Shown: in pieces, positions 25,324 to 33,283 of the stretch
How positions within the stretch are numbered: position 1 is the stretch's first letter
How the letters are laid out: each line of letters starts with the position of its first letter
Assembly (NCBI GenBank): GCA_964481235.1
Contig: CAYZYH010000002.1
Location: 15,377 to 79,376 of the forward strand
From: JAUPVL01 sp964481235
GTDB taxonomy: Bacteria; Patescibacteriota; Saccharimonadia; CAILAD01; BJGX01
Direction of reading: 5' to 3'
DNA: 64,000 nucleotides
Notes under the pieces: model-generated
Seen by the model: only the letters and a program-made list of their open reading frames with translations
What the model was told of the DNA's origin: nothing
Databases searched by the model: none
Translations under genes and position numbers: made by a program

Positions 25324-27465
25324 TTACTTATCGGCTAGTTTCTTGGATAAGTTTAAGCGCCCTTTATCATCAATTTCTGTAAGTTTTACTCTAAACTCAT
25401 CACCTTCACTAACGACATCGTGAATACTTTTTACGTGCTCATCACTAAATTGACTTATGTGTACCAAACCCTCTTTGCCAGGTAATATTTCTACAAAAGC
25501 TCCAAAATCCATTACGCGTACTACTTTGCCGTCATATGTTTTTCCTACCTCTGCATCATCGGTAATAGATTCTATCCACTCTTTGGCAGCTTTGGCCTTG
25601 GCCTCGTCTTCTGAGTAAATAAGTACTAGGCCAGAGTCTTCAATATCTATTTCTACACCTGTTTCGGCGGTTATTTTTTGAATAGTTTCACCACCCTTAC
25701 CGATAACTTCGCGAATTTTTTCTGGATTGATTGTTACTTTGGTAATACGCGGTGCATACTGACTCACTTGTTGGTTTGGCTTAGCTATAACTTCTAACAT
25801 TTTGGTCAAAATATGCTCTCTGCCCTCTTTGGCCTGAGCTAGGGCGTCTGACATTATACTTGGACTAATACCTTTTACCTTAATATCCATTTGTAGTGCA
25901 GTAATACCCTTTTTAGTACCTGCTACCTTAAAATCCATGTCGCCAGCAAAATCTTCAGCGTCTTGAATATCGGTAAGTATTACGTATTTTTTAGGGTCAT
26001 TGTGATCTATCATTAATCCCATAGCAACACCAGAAACTGGCGAGGATATTGGTACACCGGCATCCATTAAGCTCATTGTGCTACCACAAACTGCAGCCAT
26101 AGAGGTTGAGCCAGCACTACTTAACATTTCGCTAACTACTCGAATAGTGTAAGGAAACTCTTCTACCTCTGGTATGACCGGAACCAACGCTTTTTCTGCC
26201 AAATAACCATGGCCCACTTCTCTTCTACCGGTCGATCGTACTGGTCGAGCTTCGCCGGTGCTAAAAGGTGGAAAGTTGTAATGGTGTATATAGCGTTTGG
26301 TAGAATCTTCTTCCATAGTATCTATTTGTTGAGCATCAGATATAGAGCCAAGTGTGGTAATAGACAATCCTTGGGTAGTACCTCGAGTAAAAACCGCAGA
26401 GCCATGAGTTCTGGGTAATATACCGACTGCTCCAGAGATAGGACGTACTTCTGTAAGCTTTCTATTGTCGGGTCGCTGACCATCTTCTAAAATTGCTCGT
26501 CGCACCTCGGCATCAATAATCTTTTCAAATACTATTTTGATATCAGAGTGACTATAACGTTGCTTACTATCGTCTTCTACCTCTTCAGAAAGCGTACCAA
26601 ACTCTTGTAGTACCTTAGACTCTAGCTCACTTATCGCCTCGTGACGCATCTGTTTGTTTTCGTGTCGTATGCTTTTACCTAAGTCTTTTTTTAAGAAGTT
26701 TGATAGAACATCCTTTATATCGTCACTTGGAGAAAAAAGCTCGTATTCTAAAGGTTTTATGGCCATTTTTTTCACTAGTTCTTCTTGTAATTTAATAACT
26801 GGTTGCCAACTTTTAACAGCAAGCTCTAGACCGTCGGTGATAGTTTTTTCATCTTCTTCGTGAGCAGCAGCTTCTACCATCATAATGGCATCTTTTGTGC
26901 CAGCAACTGTCAGGTTGAGCGTGCTATCTTCTTGCTCTAAGACTGTTGGATTAACAACTAGCTTACCGTCAATTTTGCCTATTCTAGCTGCTGCTACCGG
27001 ACCATCAAATGGTGCGCCGGTGAGCATTAGAGCTGTTGAAGCAGCAATAACAGCCACAATATCTGGTTCGTGCTGCAAATCAGCACTAAGAACGGTTACC
27101 ATTACCTGGGTATCGTTTCTAAAAGTTTTTGGAAATAATGGTCGTATTGGTCTATCAATTAGCCGACTAGTAAGTACAGCTTGATCGCTTGGTCGACCTT
27201 CGCGCTTCATAAAACGACTACCAGAGATTTTGCCACTAGCATAAAGTCGTTCTTCATAATCAATTAGTAGTGGAAAAAAATCGGTCTCTGGTTTGGCATT
27301 TGATTCAACTACGGCTGTTGCTAAAACCACCGTATCACCATACTGTACCAGAACTGCTCCATCGGCCCTAAAAGCCAACTGACCAGTCTCTATTGTTAAT
27401 TTTTTGCCAGCAAACTCGGTTTCTACCTTTGCTTGTTTGCCATCAAATGGATGAATTATATTCAT
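25324..27465 (-). CDS. pnp: polynucleotide phosphorylase
   Basis: A 713-residue PNPase of standard length: two RNase PH-like domains (the second active, with the conserved FPPFSTGEARPVRSTGRREVGHG region), then KH (REVIGKGGETIQKI) and S1 (GKTYDGKVVRVMDFGAFVEI) RNA-binding domains. It degrades RNA 3'-5' with phosphate. It lies 178 bp downstream of rpsO, the usual rpsO-pnp order, so PNPase and bS15 share context with truB. The spacer shows no clear terminator. Confidence 0.97.
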   Translation of the reverse strand: MNIIHPFDGKQAKVETEFAGKKLTIETGQLAFRADGAVLVQYGDTVVLATAVVESNAKPETDFFPLLIDYEERLYASGKISGSRFMKREGRPSDQAVLTSRLIDRPIRPLFPKTFRNDTQVMVTVLSADLQHEPDIVAVIAASTALMLTGAPFDGPVAAARIGKIDGKLVVNPTVLEQEDSTLNLTVAGTKDAIMMVEAAAHEEDEKTITDGLELAVKSWQPVIKLQEELVKKMAIKPLEYELFSPSDDIKDVLSNFLKKDLGKSIRHENKQMRHEAISELESKVLQEFGTLSEEVEDDSKQRYSHSDIKIVFEKIIDAEVRRAILEDGQRPDNRKLTEVRPISGAVGILPRTHGSAVFTRGTTQGLSITTLGSISDAQQIDTMEEDSTKRYIHHYNFPPFSTGEARPVRSTGRREVGHGYLAEKALVPVIPEVEEFPYTIRVVSEMLSSAGSTSMAAVCGSTMSLMDAGVPISSPVSGVAMGLMIDHNDPKKYVILTDIQDAEDFAGDMDFKVAGTKKGITALQMDIKVKGISPSIMSDALAQAKEGREHILTKMLEVIAKPNQQVSQYAPRITKVTINPEKIREVIGKGGETIQKITAETGVEIDIEDSGLVLIYSEDEAKAKAAKEWIESITDDAEVGKTYDGKVVRVMDFGAFVEILPGKEGLVHISQFSDEHVKSIHDVVSEGDEFRVKLTEIDDKGRLNLSKKLADK

Positions 27466-27642
27466 TTAAATACCTATTCTTTCTTCAAATACTCCAAGAT
27501 ATATATTTTTCTAGTTAGTTTTAAGAGAGTTATTGTATCAATATCTTCAAAGACTTAGTATATTAATCAAATAACTCTACCACTAACACTCTTGTCTAGA
27601 GTACTTTTTTTATTCAATTTTCAACATATGAGAGCCAAAAAC

Positions 27643-27909
27643 TTAACGTCTAAGCTTAAGTTTTTTTATAACTGCGTTGTAACGATCTTGATCTTTTTTG
27701 TGCAGATAGTCGAGTAAACGACGTCGCTTACTCACCATTGCCAAAAGACCTCTACGGCTATGGTTGTCTTTTTTGTGCTCTTTGAGGTGTTCGGTAAGCT
27801 CGTTAATTTTTGAAGTAAACAAAGCTATCTGAACTTCAGCTGAGCCAGTGTCTTTTTTGTGCAACGAGTGCGTTGTTATTACTTTTTTCTTTGTAGTTTT
27901 AGCAAGCAT
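27643..27909 (-). CDS. rpsO: 30S ribosomal protein bS15
   Basis: An 88-residue bS15 with the diagnostic core HKKDTGSAEVQIALFTSKINELTEHLKEHKKDNHSRRGLL. It binds 16S rRNA helices 20-22 early in assembly. It sits between truB and pnp, as in many bacteria. No clear Shine-Dalgarno site is seen near its ATG. Confidence 0.97.
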   Translation of the reverse strand: MLAKTTKKKVITTHSLHKKDTGSAEVQIALFTSKINELTEHLKEHKKDNHSRRGLLAMVSKRRRLLDYLHKKDQDRYNAVIKKLKLRR

Positions 27910-27941
27910 ATGATTACTTTATAGTAGCAGATTGTCAGGTA

Positions 27942-28753
27942 TTAATCAAGTGTCAGTGAGTCTTTTAGCGAATAATCACCTATACGAGTTCTAATTATCT
28001 GGGTGCAAAATGCGCCGGTTTTTAGTAAATTGCCAATATCTTCAGCAAGCGATCGAATGTAAGTACCAGATGACACATCGGCTTCTAAAGTTGCATAAGG
28101 ATAGTTGTAGTCAAGTATTTTTAAGCTGTTGATTGTGACTTTTCTCGGTTCTATTAACACTTTTTCGCCTCTTCGAGCAGACTTGTACGATCTTACGCCG
28201 TTTACCTTGATTGCACTATATTGTGGTGGTACTTGGTCAATCTTGCCTGTAAAAGCCTGTATTACGCTCAAAACTGTATTTCTTGTGGGCTTTTTGTTTG
28301 ATATATTTGTAATCTCTCCTTCGCTATCCCCTGTATCTGATACTTCACCAAGTTTGATAGTAAATTTATAAGTTTTATCAAGCTTTAAAAAACTATCGCT
28401 TTTTTTGGTGTAGTCTTTGCCGACTAACACAATAAGTAATCCTTCGGCCTGTGGATCGAGCGTGCCAGCATGCCCAACCTTTTTTACGCCACTAATACGC
28501 CGCACTTGAGCAACTATACTAAAGCTACTCCTAGAGCGTGGTTTGTTTATNNNNNNNNNNNNNNNNNNNNNNNNNNNNNNNNNNNNNNNNNNNNNNNNNN
28601 NNNNNNNNNNNNNNNNNNNNNNNNNNNNNNNNNNNNNNNNNNNNNNNNNNTACGCCGCACTTGAGCAACTATACTAAAGCTACTCCTAGAGCGTGGTTTG
28701 TTTATAAGATATATTCCAGGATTAATTTTCAATTTTGAGTTTTCAATTTTCAT
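27942..28753 (-). CDS. truB: tRNA pseudouridine-55 synthase TruB, interrupted by an assembly gap
   Basis: The left part reads GVKKVGHAGTLDPQAEGLL, the catalytic-Asp motif of TruB, and runs to the stop at 27942. The right part gives the start MKIENSKLKINPGIYLINKP. An N run (28551-28650) separates them, but 55 bp are duplicated exactly on its two sides; collapsing one copy and the Ns gives an unbroken frame (GIYLINKPRSRSSFSIVAQV then RRISGVKK). So the gene is probably intact at about 219 codons. TruB makes psi55 in the T loop. Its first codons come from an AT-rich repeat next to the IVP gene. Confidence 0.9.
28496..28550. repeat. 55-bp exact direct repeat, left copy (assembly artefact)
   Basis: Identical to 28651-28705 on the other side of the N run. 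A 55-bp identity is the size of a common assembly k-mer, which indicates two contig ends that overlap rather than a biological repeat. Confidence 0.85.
28551..28650. other. scaffold gap of 100 N
   Basis: Exactly 100 unknown bases, a standard placeholder. The repeated flanks suggest the true gap length is negative (overlap) and nothing is missing. Confidence 0.95.
28651..28705. repeat. 55-bp exact direct repeat, right copy (assembly artefact)
   Basis: Second copy of the sequence at 28496-28550, encoding the N-terminal part of TruB in frame. Confidence 0.85.
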
Positions 28754-29172
28754 TCAAGACTCAATTCTCATTGCGCAATGTAGAAGTTATCTTTTGAAAA
28801 ATCATGACTAACTGTTGACACTCATCCTGTAATTTCTCGATATCTTCTAGTTTATTTGGCTCAACTACAATAAGCATTCGTAGCCAATGTTTGGTCTCTT
28901 GTGTTTCTTTTTTACAAATATAAATCTTATGATGGAAATCTTTTTTAGAGCTTGCTCCATTTGCTTCTTGGTAATTTACACCAACGCTTGTTGCAGAACG
29001 AACAAGCTGATTAATAATTGGAGATGAAATGCTTGTCTTCTTTATCGTCATGCTTAACTTGAGAACATTTTCACCAAAAGTAGCAGTACGTTCTTCAAGA
29101 TCATATTTGTTTGATGATTGAGTCATTGTAAATTCATTATAAATTGCAAAATTCTAAATTGAAAATTGCTTA
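28729..29172. mobile_element. IVP cassette bounded by AT-rich inverted repeats
   Basis: The four-helix-bundle gene is bracketed by AT-rich repeats: TCAATTTTGAGTTTTCAATT at the left (inside the truB start) and CTAAATTGAAAATTG at the right, with CAATTTTC/GAAAATTG inverted. This resembles the ends of intervening-sequence insertions in 23S rRNA, from which this protein family was first described. Boundaries are approximate. Confidence 0.5.
28761..29126 (-). CDS. four-helix-bundle protein (23S rRNA IVP family)
   Basis: A 121-residue protein of the S23/IVP family. The signature is DLEERTATFGENVLKLSMTI, INQLVRSATSVGVNYQEANGA and KETKHW-type helices. Family members fold as four-helix bundles that pentamerise; many lie in 23S rRNA intervening sequences, others are scattered near AT-rich repeats as here. 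The biochemical role is unknown. It lies 7 bp upstream of truB, inside the truB/DHH region, so it appears to have inserted into a conserved operon. Confidence 0.88.
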   Translation of the reverse strand: MTQSSNKYDLEERTATFGENVLKLSMTIKKTSISSPIINQLVRSATSVGVNYQEANGASSKKDFHHKIYICKKETQETKHWLRMLIVVEPNKLEDIEKLQDECQQLVMIFQKITSTLRNEN

Positions 29173-29215
29173 ATTCTCCAAATACCACAAATAAGCTCGT
29201 TGTATTAAACTTGGC

Positions 29216-30331
29216 TTATTTTTTTTTAGAACGTAGTGATTTTACCGGCTTTGAACCTGCCTCTGAAGTGTCCCGGTGTAACTTGTCCGGTTCCGGTCCT
29301 AAGAACTTTTTTATGCTTTGCTCACCCTCATCTTTAGAATTATCAGTATTATTTGTCTCGGCATTTGTTTCAAACTTAGACACCTCGTCTTCGAGCACCT
29401 CGTTGAGTTCTTGATCGTGCTGCAAAACCACACCTTCGGGTGTAAGCTCTACACCTTTTTTAGCTAGTTTCTCGGCTACGGTTTCAGATTTGTGGTCTAG
29501 CTTTTTGGTCTTTTTTTCTGGATGGAAAACGCCGTGTTGTCCATTATTATTGGTAGAGTTAGTTCTGTTTTGGTTGTTAAACAATGCATGTACAATTTCT
29601 TGTTGTTTGGCACCACCGCTCATCATTTGAGCAGCAATAGTAAGACTTTTCGCGGTAGTATTAGGCCCAGTAAAGCCTTGGGTGGAACTCATAATACCAC
29701 CAAGTAGTGCGGTGGCTACGTTAAAATCTATCATACCTTGAGCAACTGACTCTACTACACCTACTAACATTTCACATACCGAACTAGCTTGTGGCTCAAT
29801 GTAGTTGACGCTACCGTACTGTTCGTTACTGCGATGTGAGTCAATATTTATAAGGTGTAATCCGTCAAAAATAGTTGGATTTTGCTCTAAGATACTATCA
29901 ATTTTGGTAAGTTGACTCACACCTAAGACTACCACTAGATCAAATTTGTACGATCCATAACCAAAACTGGCATCTTCGGCAGTAAAATTACCAGCATACG
30001 GCGAAATAATTACATCTAGACTGTTGTCATTTACCTCATAACGCAGTTTGTCTACCTCTACCTGAGTAGTATCTAGACTAATAATAAAATCACGAATACC
30101 ATCTAGGCTTCGGCTAATACCATGAGTATCTAGCACCTTGCTAATTTTAGGCATTTCGCCAGTTACAATTGCGCTCACTTGTTTACCGGCTCGTTTTAAT
30201 ATCAACTCAAGCGCCACCATAGCACCTAATTGATCATTATTGGGTTGACGACCAGTAACCAACAAAATATGGTTAGCTTGGCGCATTAACTCTACAGCCT
30301 GTTGTTTGGGGGTTAGTTCTTGTTGTTGCAT
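29216..30331 (-). CDS. DHH/NrnA-like protein with degenerate active site
   Basis: A 371-residue protein with the NrnA/DHH fold order: an N-terminal segment HILLVTGRQPNNDQLGAMVAL (normally a TH..PDGDALGS motif) and, near residue 170, INIDSHRSNEQYG (normally NIDHH..N). Key His and Asp positions are replaced (G27, N31, D-S-H), so phosphoesterase activity is doubtful. NrnA degrades short oligoribonucleotides and pAp. Its place next to truB and rpsO matches nrnA. A disordered, charged tail of about 110 residues follows the domain. Confidence 0.65.
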   Translation of the reverse strand: MQQQELTPKQQAVELMRQANHILLVTGRQPNNDQLGAMVALELILKRAGKQVSAIVTGEMPKISKVLDTHGISRSLDGIRDFIISLDTTQVEVDKLRYEVNDNSLDVIISPYAGNFTAEDASFGYGSYKFDLVVVLGVSQLTKIDSILEQNPTIFDGLHLINIDSHRSNEQYGSVNYIEPQASSVCEMLVGVVESVAQGMIDFNVATALLGGIMSSTQGFTGPNTTAKSLTIAAQMMSGGAKQQEIVHALFNNQNRTNSTNNNGQHGVFHPEKKTKKLDHKSETVAEKLAKKGVELTPEGVVLQHDQELNEVLEDEVSKFETNAETNNTDNSKDEGEQSIKKFLGPEPDKLHRDTSEAGSKPVKSLRSKKK

Positions 30332-30404
30332 TTTTTATACAATTATTTGTTCTGCAGTATTATAACAAACCATTGCGCTTATGTCAAGCTTTTATTACAT
30401 TAAA

Positions 30405-30428
30405 AACCACCTGATTTCTCAGATGGTT
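30405..30428 (-). terminator. terminator of the 30435 kinase-like gene
   Basis: Arms AACCACCTGA/TCAGATGGTT (one C-A mismatch), TTTC loop, then TTTTTA on the minus strand, 6 nt after the stop. Confidence 0.8.
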
Positions 30429-30434
30429 ATATAG

Positions 30435-30920
30435 TTACAGATCTGGGCCAGGATAGGTTACCAGTAGATTGAACCCGTCGTCTTCACGAGGTGGATCTGC
30501 TAAAAGTGCTGTATTCATGTCGTCCATATCGGCTTCAGATACTGGCAAACCCGCCATACTATGACGTAGCAAACAAGTCTTAATTGGGGTTTTAATATAT
30601 GCCCCTTCAATATAGCCTTCTTCACCCATATCGTGCATAATCGCTCGCAAATGACTCAAAAGATGTTGTCTTTCTGTCTTGGTAACGTTTGGAGCAACAT
30701 ATATGAGTGTGTGGCCGCTACGTAAGGCACCTTCGGCTTGAGTATAGGCTATTCGCCTGGCATCTTGAGTAATGTTTTCGGGTTTTACTCTGCCAAACAA
30801 ACATTGCTGAATGTCGTAAATATTGACATAGATGTAGTTAGGAACAACAGGTAGGTACTTTTGTTTTACAAAGGTAGTCTTGCCCGATCCTGGCAACCCC
30901 ACTAGCACGATCGCGCGCAT
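30435..30920 (-). CDS. small P-loop kinase-like protein
   Basis: A 161-residue AAA_33/zeta-toxin-like NTPase starting MRAIVLVGLPGSGKTTFVKQ, with Walker A GLPGSGKTT at residues 8-16. The frame opens 18 codons earlier, but AAAGGGGA lies just before this ATG. A nucleotide or polynucleotide kinase is the likely role; the substrate is unknown and there is no antitoxin next to it. Promoter TTGTTT (30979-30984)/TACTAT (30956-30961) and a terminator make it a single-gene cassette. Confidence 0.7.
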   Translation of the reverse strand: MRAIVLVGLPGSGKTTFVKQKYLPVVPNYIYVNIYDIQQCLFGRVKPENITQDARRIAYTQAEGALRSGHTLIYVAPNVTKTERQHLLSHLRAIMHDMGEEGYIEGAYIKTPIKTCLLRHSMAGLPVSEADMDDMNTALLADPPREDDGFNLLVTYPGPDL

Positions 30921-31006
30921 GTTTTCCCCTTTGAATTTAACAGCGAACGAATCAAATAGTATCAAGTTTGGCACTACAAAACAAGTACCAATTTATAAAA
31001 GTAAAA

Positions 31007-31033
31007 CCCGCCACTAGATAACCCTGCGGCGGG
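31007..31033 (-). terminator. terminator of the 31041 orphan gene
   Basis: CCCGCC/GGCGGG 6-bp stem with a 15-nt loop followed on the minus strand by TTTTA, 8 nt after the stop. Confidence 0.7.
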
Positions 31034-31040
31034 AAGTATA

Positions 31041-31835
31041 TTAGAAGTTGTTGTGTTTCAGCCAGTGTCGCATGGCCTGTCGGTGGGGCGCCAAGGTCTT
31101 GCCATCCCACCCCTTCTTGAAGACCCACTCGACAAAGAGCTGGATCTGCTTTTCGGTCGAGTAATCGATGCAGCCCACACGACACGTGAGCTGTGGCATG
31201 GCGATGTACACCCGACGCTTACCTGAACTAAAGGTAGTACCATCATCTCTTTTGTTCCACGTCGGCATCATGTAGCTCGGTACCGGGTGGTTTTGAACTG
31301 CATCGAGCATGGTCTTCTCAAAATCAGCAAGCAAACCAGCTTGCGCCACGAGCATGAGCCGCTCAACGTAACGTTGCTGAATGGCCTTGCGCTTGCGGTA
31401 TTCACGCTCTCTTTTGCGATCACCGTACCAGTTGCCTACGATCGCGCCAGGAACCATGAAGTGCTCGCGCATCTCAAGGTGGCTAATGGCGTGTTGGCCA
31501 ATCAGCCCTTCAGGCAAAATTGCCCGTATGACAGCGAGGCGATCACGTGGCTCAAGACTTTCCGTGACAGCCTCGCTCCACCGATAGAAGTGGTTGAGAT
31601 GATCAGCGTCGCGCCGATCTTGTACCAACCACTTCATATCTCGATCGAGTTTGGGCGGAATCAAGTGGTCCTCGACGTCGTCCCACTCTACACCGTCTCG
31701 ATGCATCCTTTTCAAAACCTGGCGATCATGGTGACGTCGCCTACGCGAGAGCCTGTGTTGCTCTTGGTGGGCCCTCCTACGCTTGCTCGGCAAGATGGAG
31801 CGTCCCATCTCACGCGCCTTGTCGTCTGTGAACAT
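31041..31835 (-). CDS. orphan basic protein
   Basis: A 264-residue protein starting MFTDDKAREMGRSILPSKRR. The open frame extends 24 codons further, into the hairpin element behind tRNA-Glu, so the inner ATG with AAGAGA upstream is preferred. It is strongly basic near the N-terminus (Arg/His clusters at about 15-45) with many Trp and Met later. The DNA is clearly more GC-rich than the housekeeping genes. The Arg-rich region suggests nucleic-acid binding; no family is recognised. Confidence 0.6.
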   Translation of the reverse strand: MFTDDKAREMGRSILPSKRRRAHQEQHRLSRRRRHHDRQVLKRMHRDGVEWDDVEDHLIPPKLDRDMKWLVQDRRDADHLNHFYRWSEAVTESLEPRDRLAVIRAILPEGLIGQHAISHLEMREHFMVPGAIVGNWYGDRKREREYRKRKAIQQRYVERLMLVAQAGLLADFEKTMLDAVQNHPVPSYMMPTWNKRDDGTTFSSGKRRVYIAMPQLTCRVGCIDYSTEKQIQLFVEWVFKKGWDGKTLAPHRQAMRHWLKHNNF

Positions 31836-31892
31836 TTTTCTCTTTTCTTTTGATAGCAGGTGCAAAGGGTTCACATGTCTGTATTGCATGTA

Positions 31893-31961
31893 CCCAGCCA
31901 AAGCCATGCATAAAATGCATTAGCTCTGGTTGGGCCCCAACCGAACATTGTCGGTTGGGGC
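31893..31961 (-). repeat. two-hairpin element 1 (3' of tRNA-Glu)
   Basis: Two adjoining hairpins. On the minus strand the first is GCCCCAACCGA/TCGGTTGGGGC (11 bp, 31934-31961), the second CCCAACCAGAGC/GCTTTGGCTGGG (31893-31934). It starts 4 nt after tRNA-Glu. The same design occurs at 32858-32924 with a different but equally perfect first stem, so structure rather than sequence is conserved. Confidence 0.7.
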
Positions 31962-31964
31962 AAG

Positions 31965-32037
31965 TACGCCGTACGGGATTCGAACCCGTGTTACCAGGAT
32001 GAAAACCTGGCGTCCTAGGCCACTGGACGAACGGCGC
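31965..32037 (-). tRNA. tRNA-Glu (UUC)
   Basis: Cloverleaf with a 7-bp acceptor (GCGCCGT/ACGGCGT), anticodon stem CCAGG/CCTGG around TTTTCAT (anticodon TTC) and T arm ACGGGTTCGAATCCCGT. Discriminator A; CCA is not encoded. Confidence 0.95.
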
Positions 32038-32066
32038 TGGCCTAATAGTTTGCCAAAGCAAACTAG

Positions 32067-32138
32067 CTCCCGGGAGAAGATTCGAACTCCTAAAACCAGG
32101 ACCAAAACCTGGCGTCTTGCCAATTAGACGACCCGGGA
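32067..32138 (-). tRNA. tRNA-Gln (UUG)
   Basis: Acceptor TCCCGGG/CCCGGGA, anticodon loop TTTTGGT (anticodon TTG), T arm AGGAGTTCGAATCTTCT. Discriminator G; CCA not encoded. Lies 29 nt from tRNA-Glu. Confidence 0.94.
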
Positions 32139-32191
32139 AAGGCCGTTAGTGAGTGGTATTTTTGGCAGCAAGCCAATTACACATTCACTAG

Positions 32192-32263
32192 TGCCCCCCG
32201 TGGGATTCGAACCCACAACCCTCAGATTAAAAGTCTGGAGCTCTGCCGTTGAGCTAGAGGGGC
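32192..32263 (-). tRNA. tRNA-Lys (UUU)
   Basis: Acceptor GCCCCTC/GGGGGGC with one T-G pair, anticodon loop CTTTTAA (anticodon TTT), T arm GTGGGTTCGAATCCCAC. Discriminator A; CCA not encoded. Confidence 0.95.
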
Positions 32264-32297
32264 GTGCTAGTTTTATTTAATGCTTGCTAGCAAAGCA

Positions 32298-32383
32298 TGG
32301 TACCGGAAGTAGGATTTGAACCTACGAAGACGAATGTCACCTGGTTTACAGCCAGGCCCGTTTGGCCACTTCGGTATTCCGGC
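32298..32383 (-). tRNA. tRNA-Tyr (GUA), CCA present
   Basis: Class II tRNA with a long variable arm. Anticodon stem CCTGG/CCAGG, loop CTGTAAA (anticodon GTA), acceptor GCCGGAA/TTCCGGT, discriminator A. CCA follows directly (32298-32300), unlike the other three tRNAs here. Confidence 0.94.
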
Positions 32384-32422
32384 GTGGAATCCCCAAGAAG
32401 TGCAAGCACTTCTTGGGGTGAG

Positions 32423-32766
32423 TGGAGCCGGAGGGAATCGAACCCTCGTCCATACTACATCTACTCTACGCGATACGACCATTCCCCTTTTTGAGCCTTA
32501 CGGCAACTCTAGCCTGGGTAGCTTACCGAATCGTCTTTCCGATTGGTCAATCTATCTTTCTAGATTGTCAGCGGTCTTTTCCAGCTGTCACCTTCGCTTC
32601 TGTTGCCAGGCTGCGATAGATGGCCCCGTTATTAACCTAAAAGGCGAATAACAGTCTGATAATTCCGTATTAGGCGGCGTTTATCAGGGTGCTTGTGTTT
32701 AACGAGTCTCAAGCAACTCGGGTCGCGTGTAGAGCTTCTGGTTGTATGTCGAAACCGATCGGCCCC
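32423..32766 (-). ncRNA. ssrA: transfer-messenger RNA (tmRNA)
   Basis: The 5' end GGGGCCGATCGGTTTCGACA and the 3' end GGTTCGATTCCCTCCGGCTC pair as a 7-bp acceptor (GGGGCCG/CGGCTCC) with a T arm, the hallmark of tmRNA; length 344 nt. The tag frame ends SLNTSTLINAA then TAA at 32670-32672; the resume codon is probably TCG (32703-32705), or GAC just before. It rescues stalled ribosomes with SmpB. It heads a block with tRNA-Tyr, -Lys, -Gln and -Glu on the same strand. CCA is not encoded. Confidence 0.95.
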
Positions 32767-32857
32767 AAAGTATCTTTTACTTTACAACGCAAAAAATACA
32801 TTGGGAACGAGCGATAAATATAAAAGCTCCAATGTAAATGATCTTTGGGTTTTAATA

Positions 32858-32924
32858 CCCAACCAGAATTCTTAAATATTAAGTGCTCTGGTTGGGCACC
32901 CATCTACCGTTGGTAGATGGGTGC
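32858..32924 (-). repeat. two-hairpin element 2 (3' of the 32933 gene)
   Basis: On the minus strand, GCACCCATCTACC/GGTAGATGGGTGC (13 bp, 3-nt loop, 32896-32924) followed by CCCAACCAGA/TCTGGTTGGG (32858-32896). It begins 8 nt after the stop of the 32933 gene and lies upstream of ssrA. It may terminate the mRNA, though no T-run follows. The rest of the 166-nt spacer before tmRNA shows nothing certain. Confidence 0.7.
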
Positions 32925-32932
32925 GGATGTTA

Positions 32933-33283
32933 TTAGAGCTTGCACTCGCCAACGCACGTCGGGCAATCGGTGTAAGGAAAGCCCATGTGTTTTTCTGTAG
33001 GTGGCGGTGTATCGCTACCGTCGTGGTAGAACAGCTCTATGCAGTATGTTTCGCCATCGTCATAACTAATGTGTGATGCCAGGTACTCGGTCACCACCAC
33101 AAGTTCGCCAGTGACGATGTGCCGAAATATTGCTTGCTGGGCAAACACATCGGTTTCGTCGCAGCCCATGTACACCAGTGGCTCACCATCAAGATGATCG
33201 AGCTCTACTGCCAGGCCGGCATGGCGCATCACTACGACCGCCTCTTCTAGTCCACTGCCACAGATTCCTGTGCTCCAGCTCAT
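32933..33283 (-). CDS. orphan protein with C-terminal Cys cluster
   Basis: A 116-residue acidic protein with a C-terminal motif DCPTCVGEC that could hold a metal. AGAGAGAAG lies just before the ATG and a TATACT box lies about 10 nt further up. Base composition is GC-rich relative to the housekeeping genes. No family recognised. It is the only gene between the structured region and the tmRNA block. Confidence 0.6.
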   Translation of the reverse strand: MSWSTGICGSGLEEAVVVMRHAGLAVELDHLDGEPLVYMGCDETDVFAQQAIFRHIVTGELVVVTEYLASHISYDDGETYCIELFYHDGSDTPPPTEKHMGFPYTDCPTCVGECKL

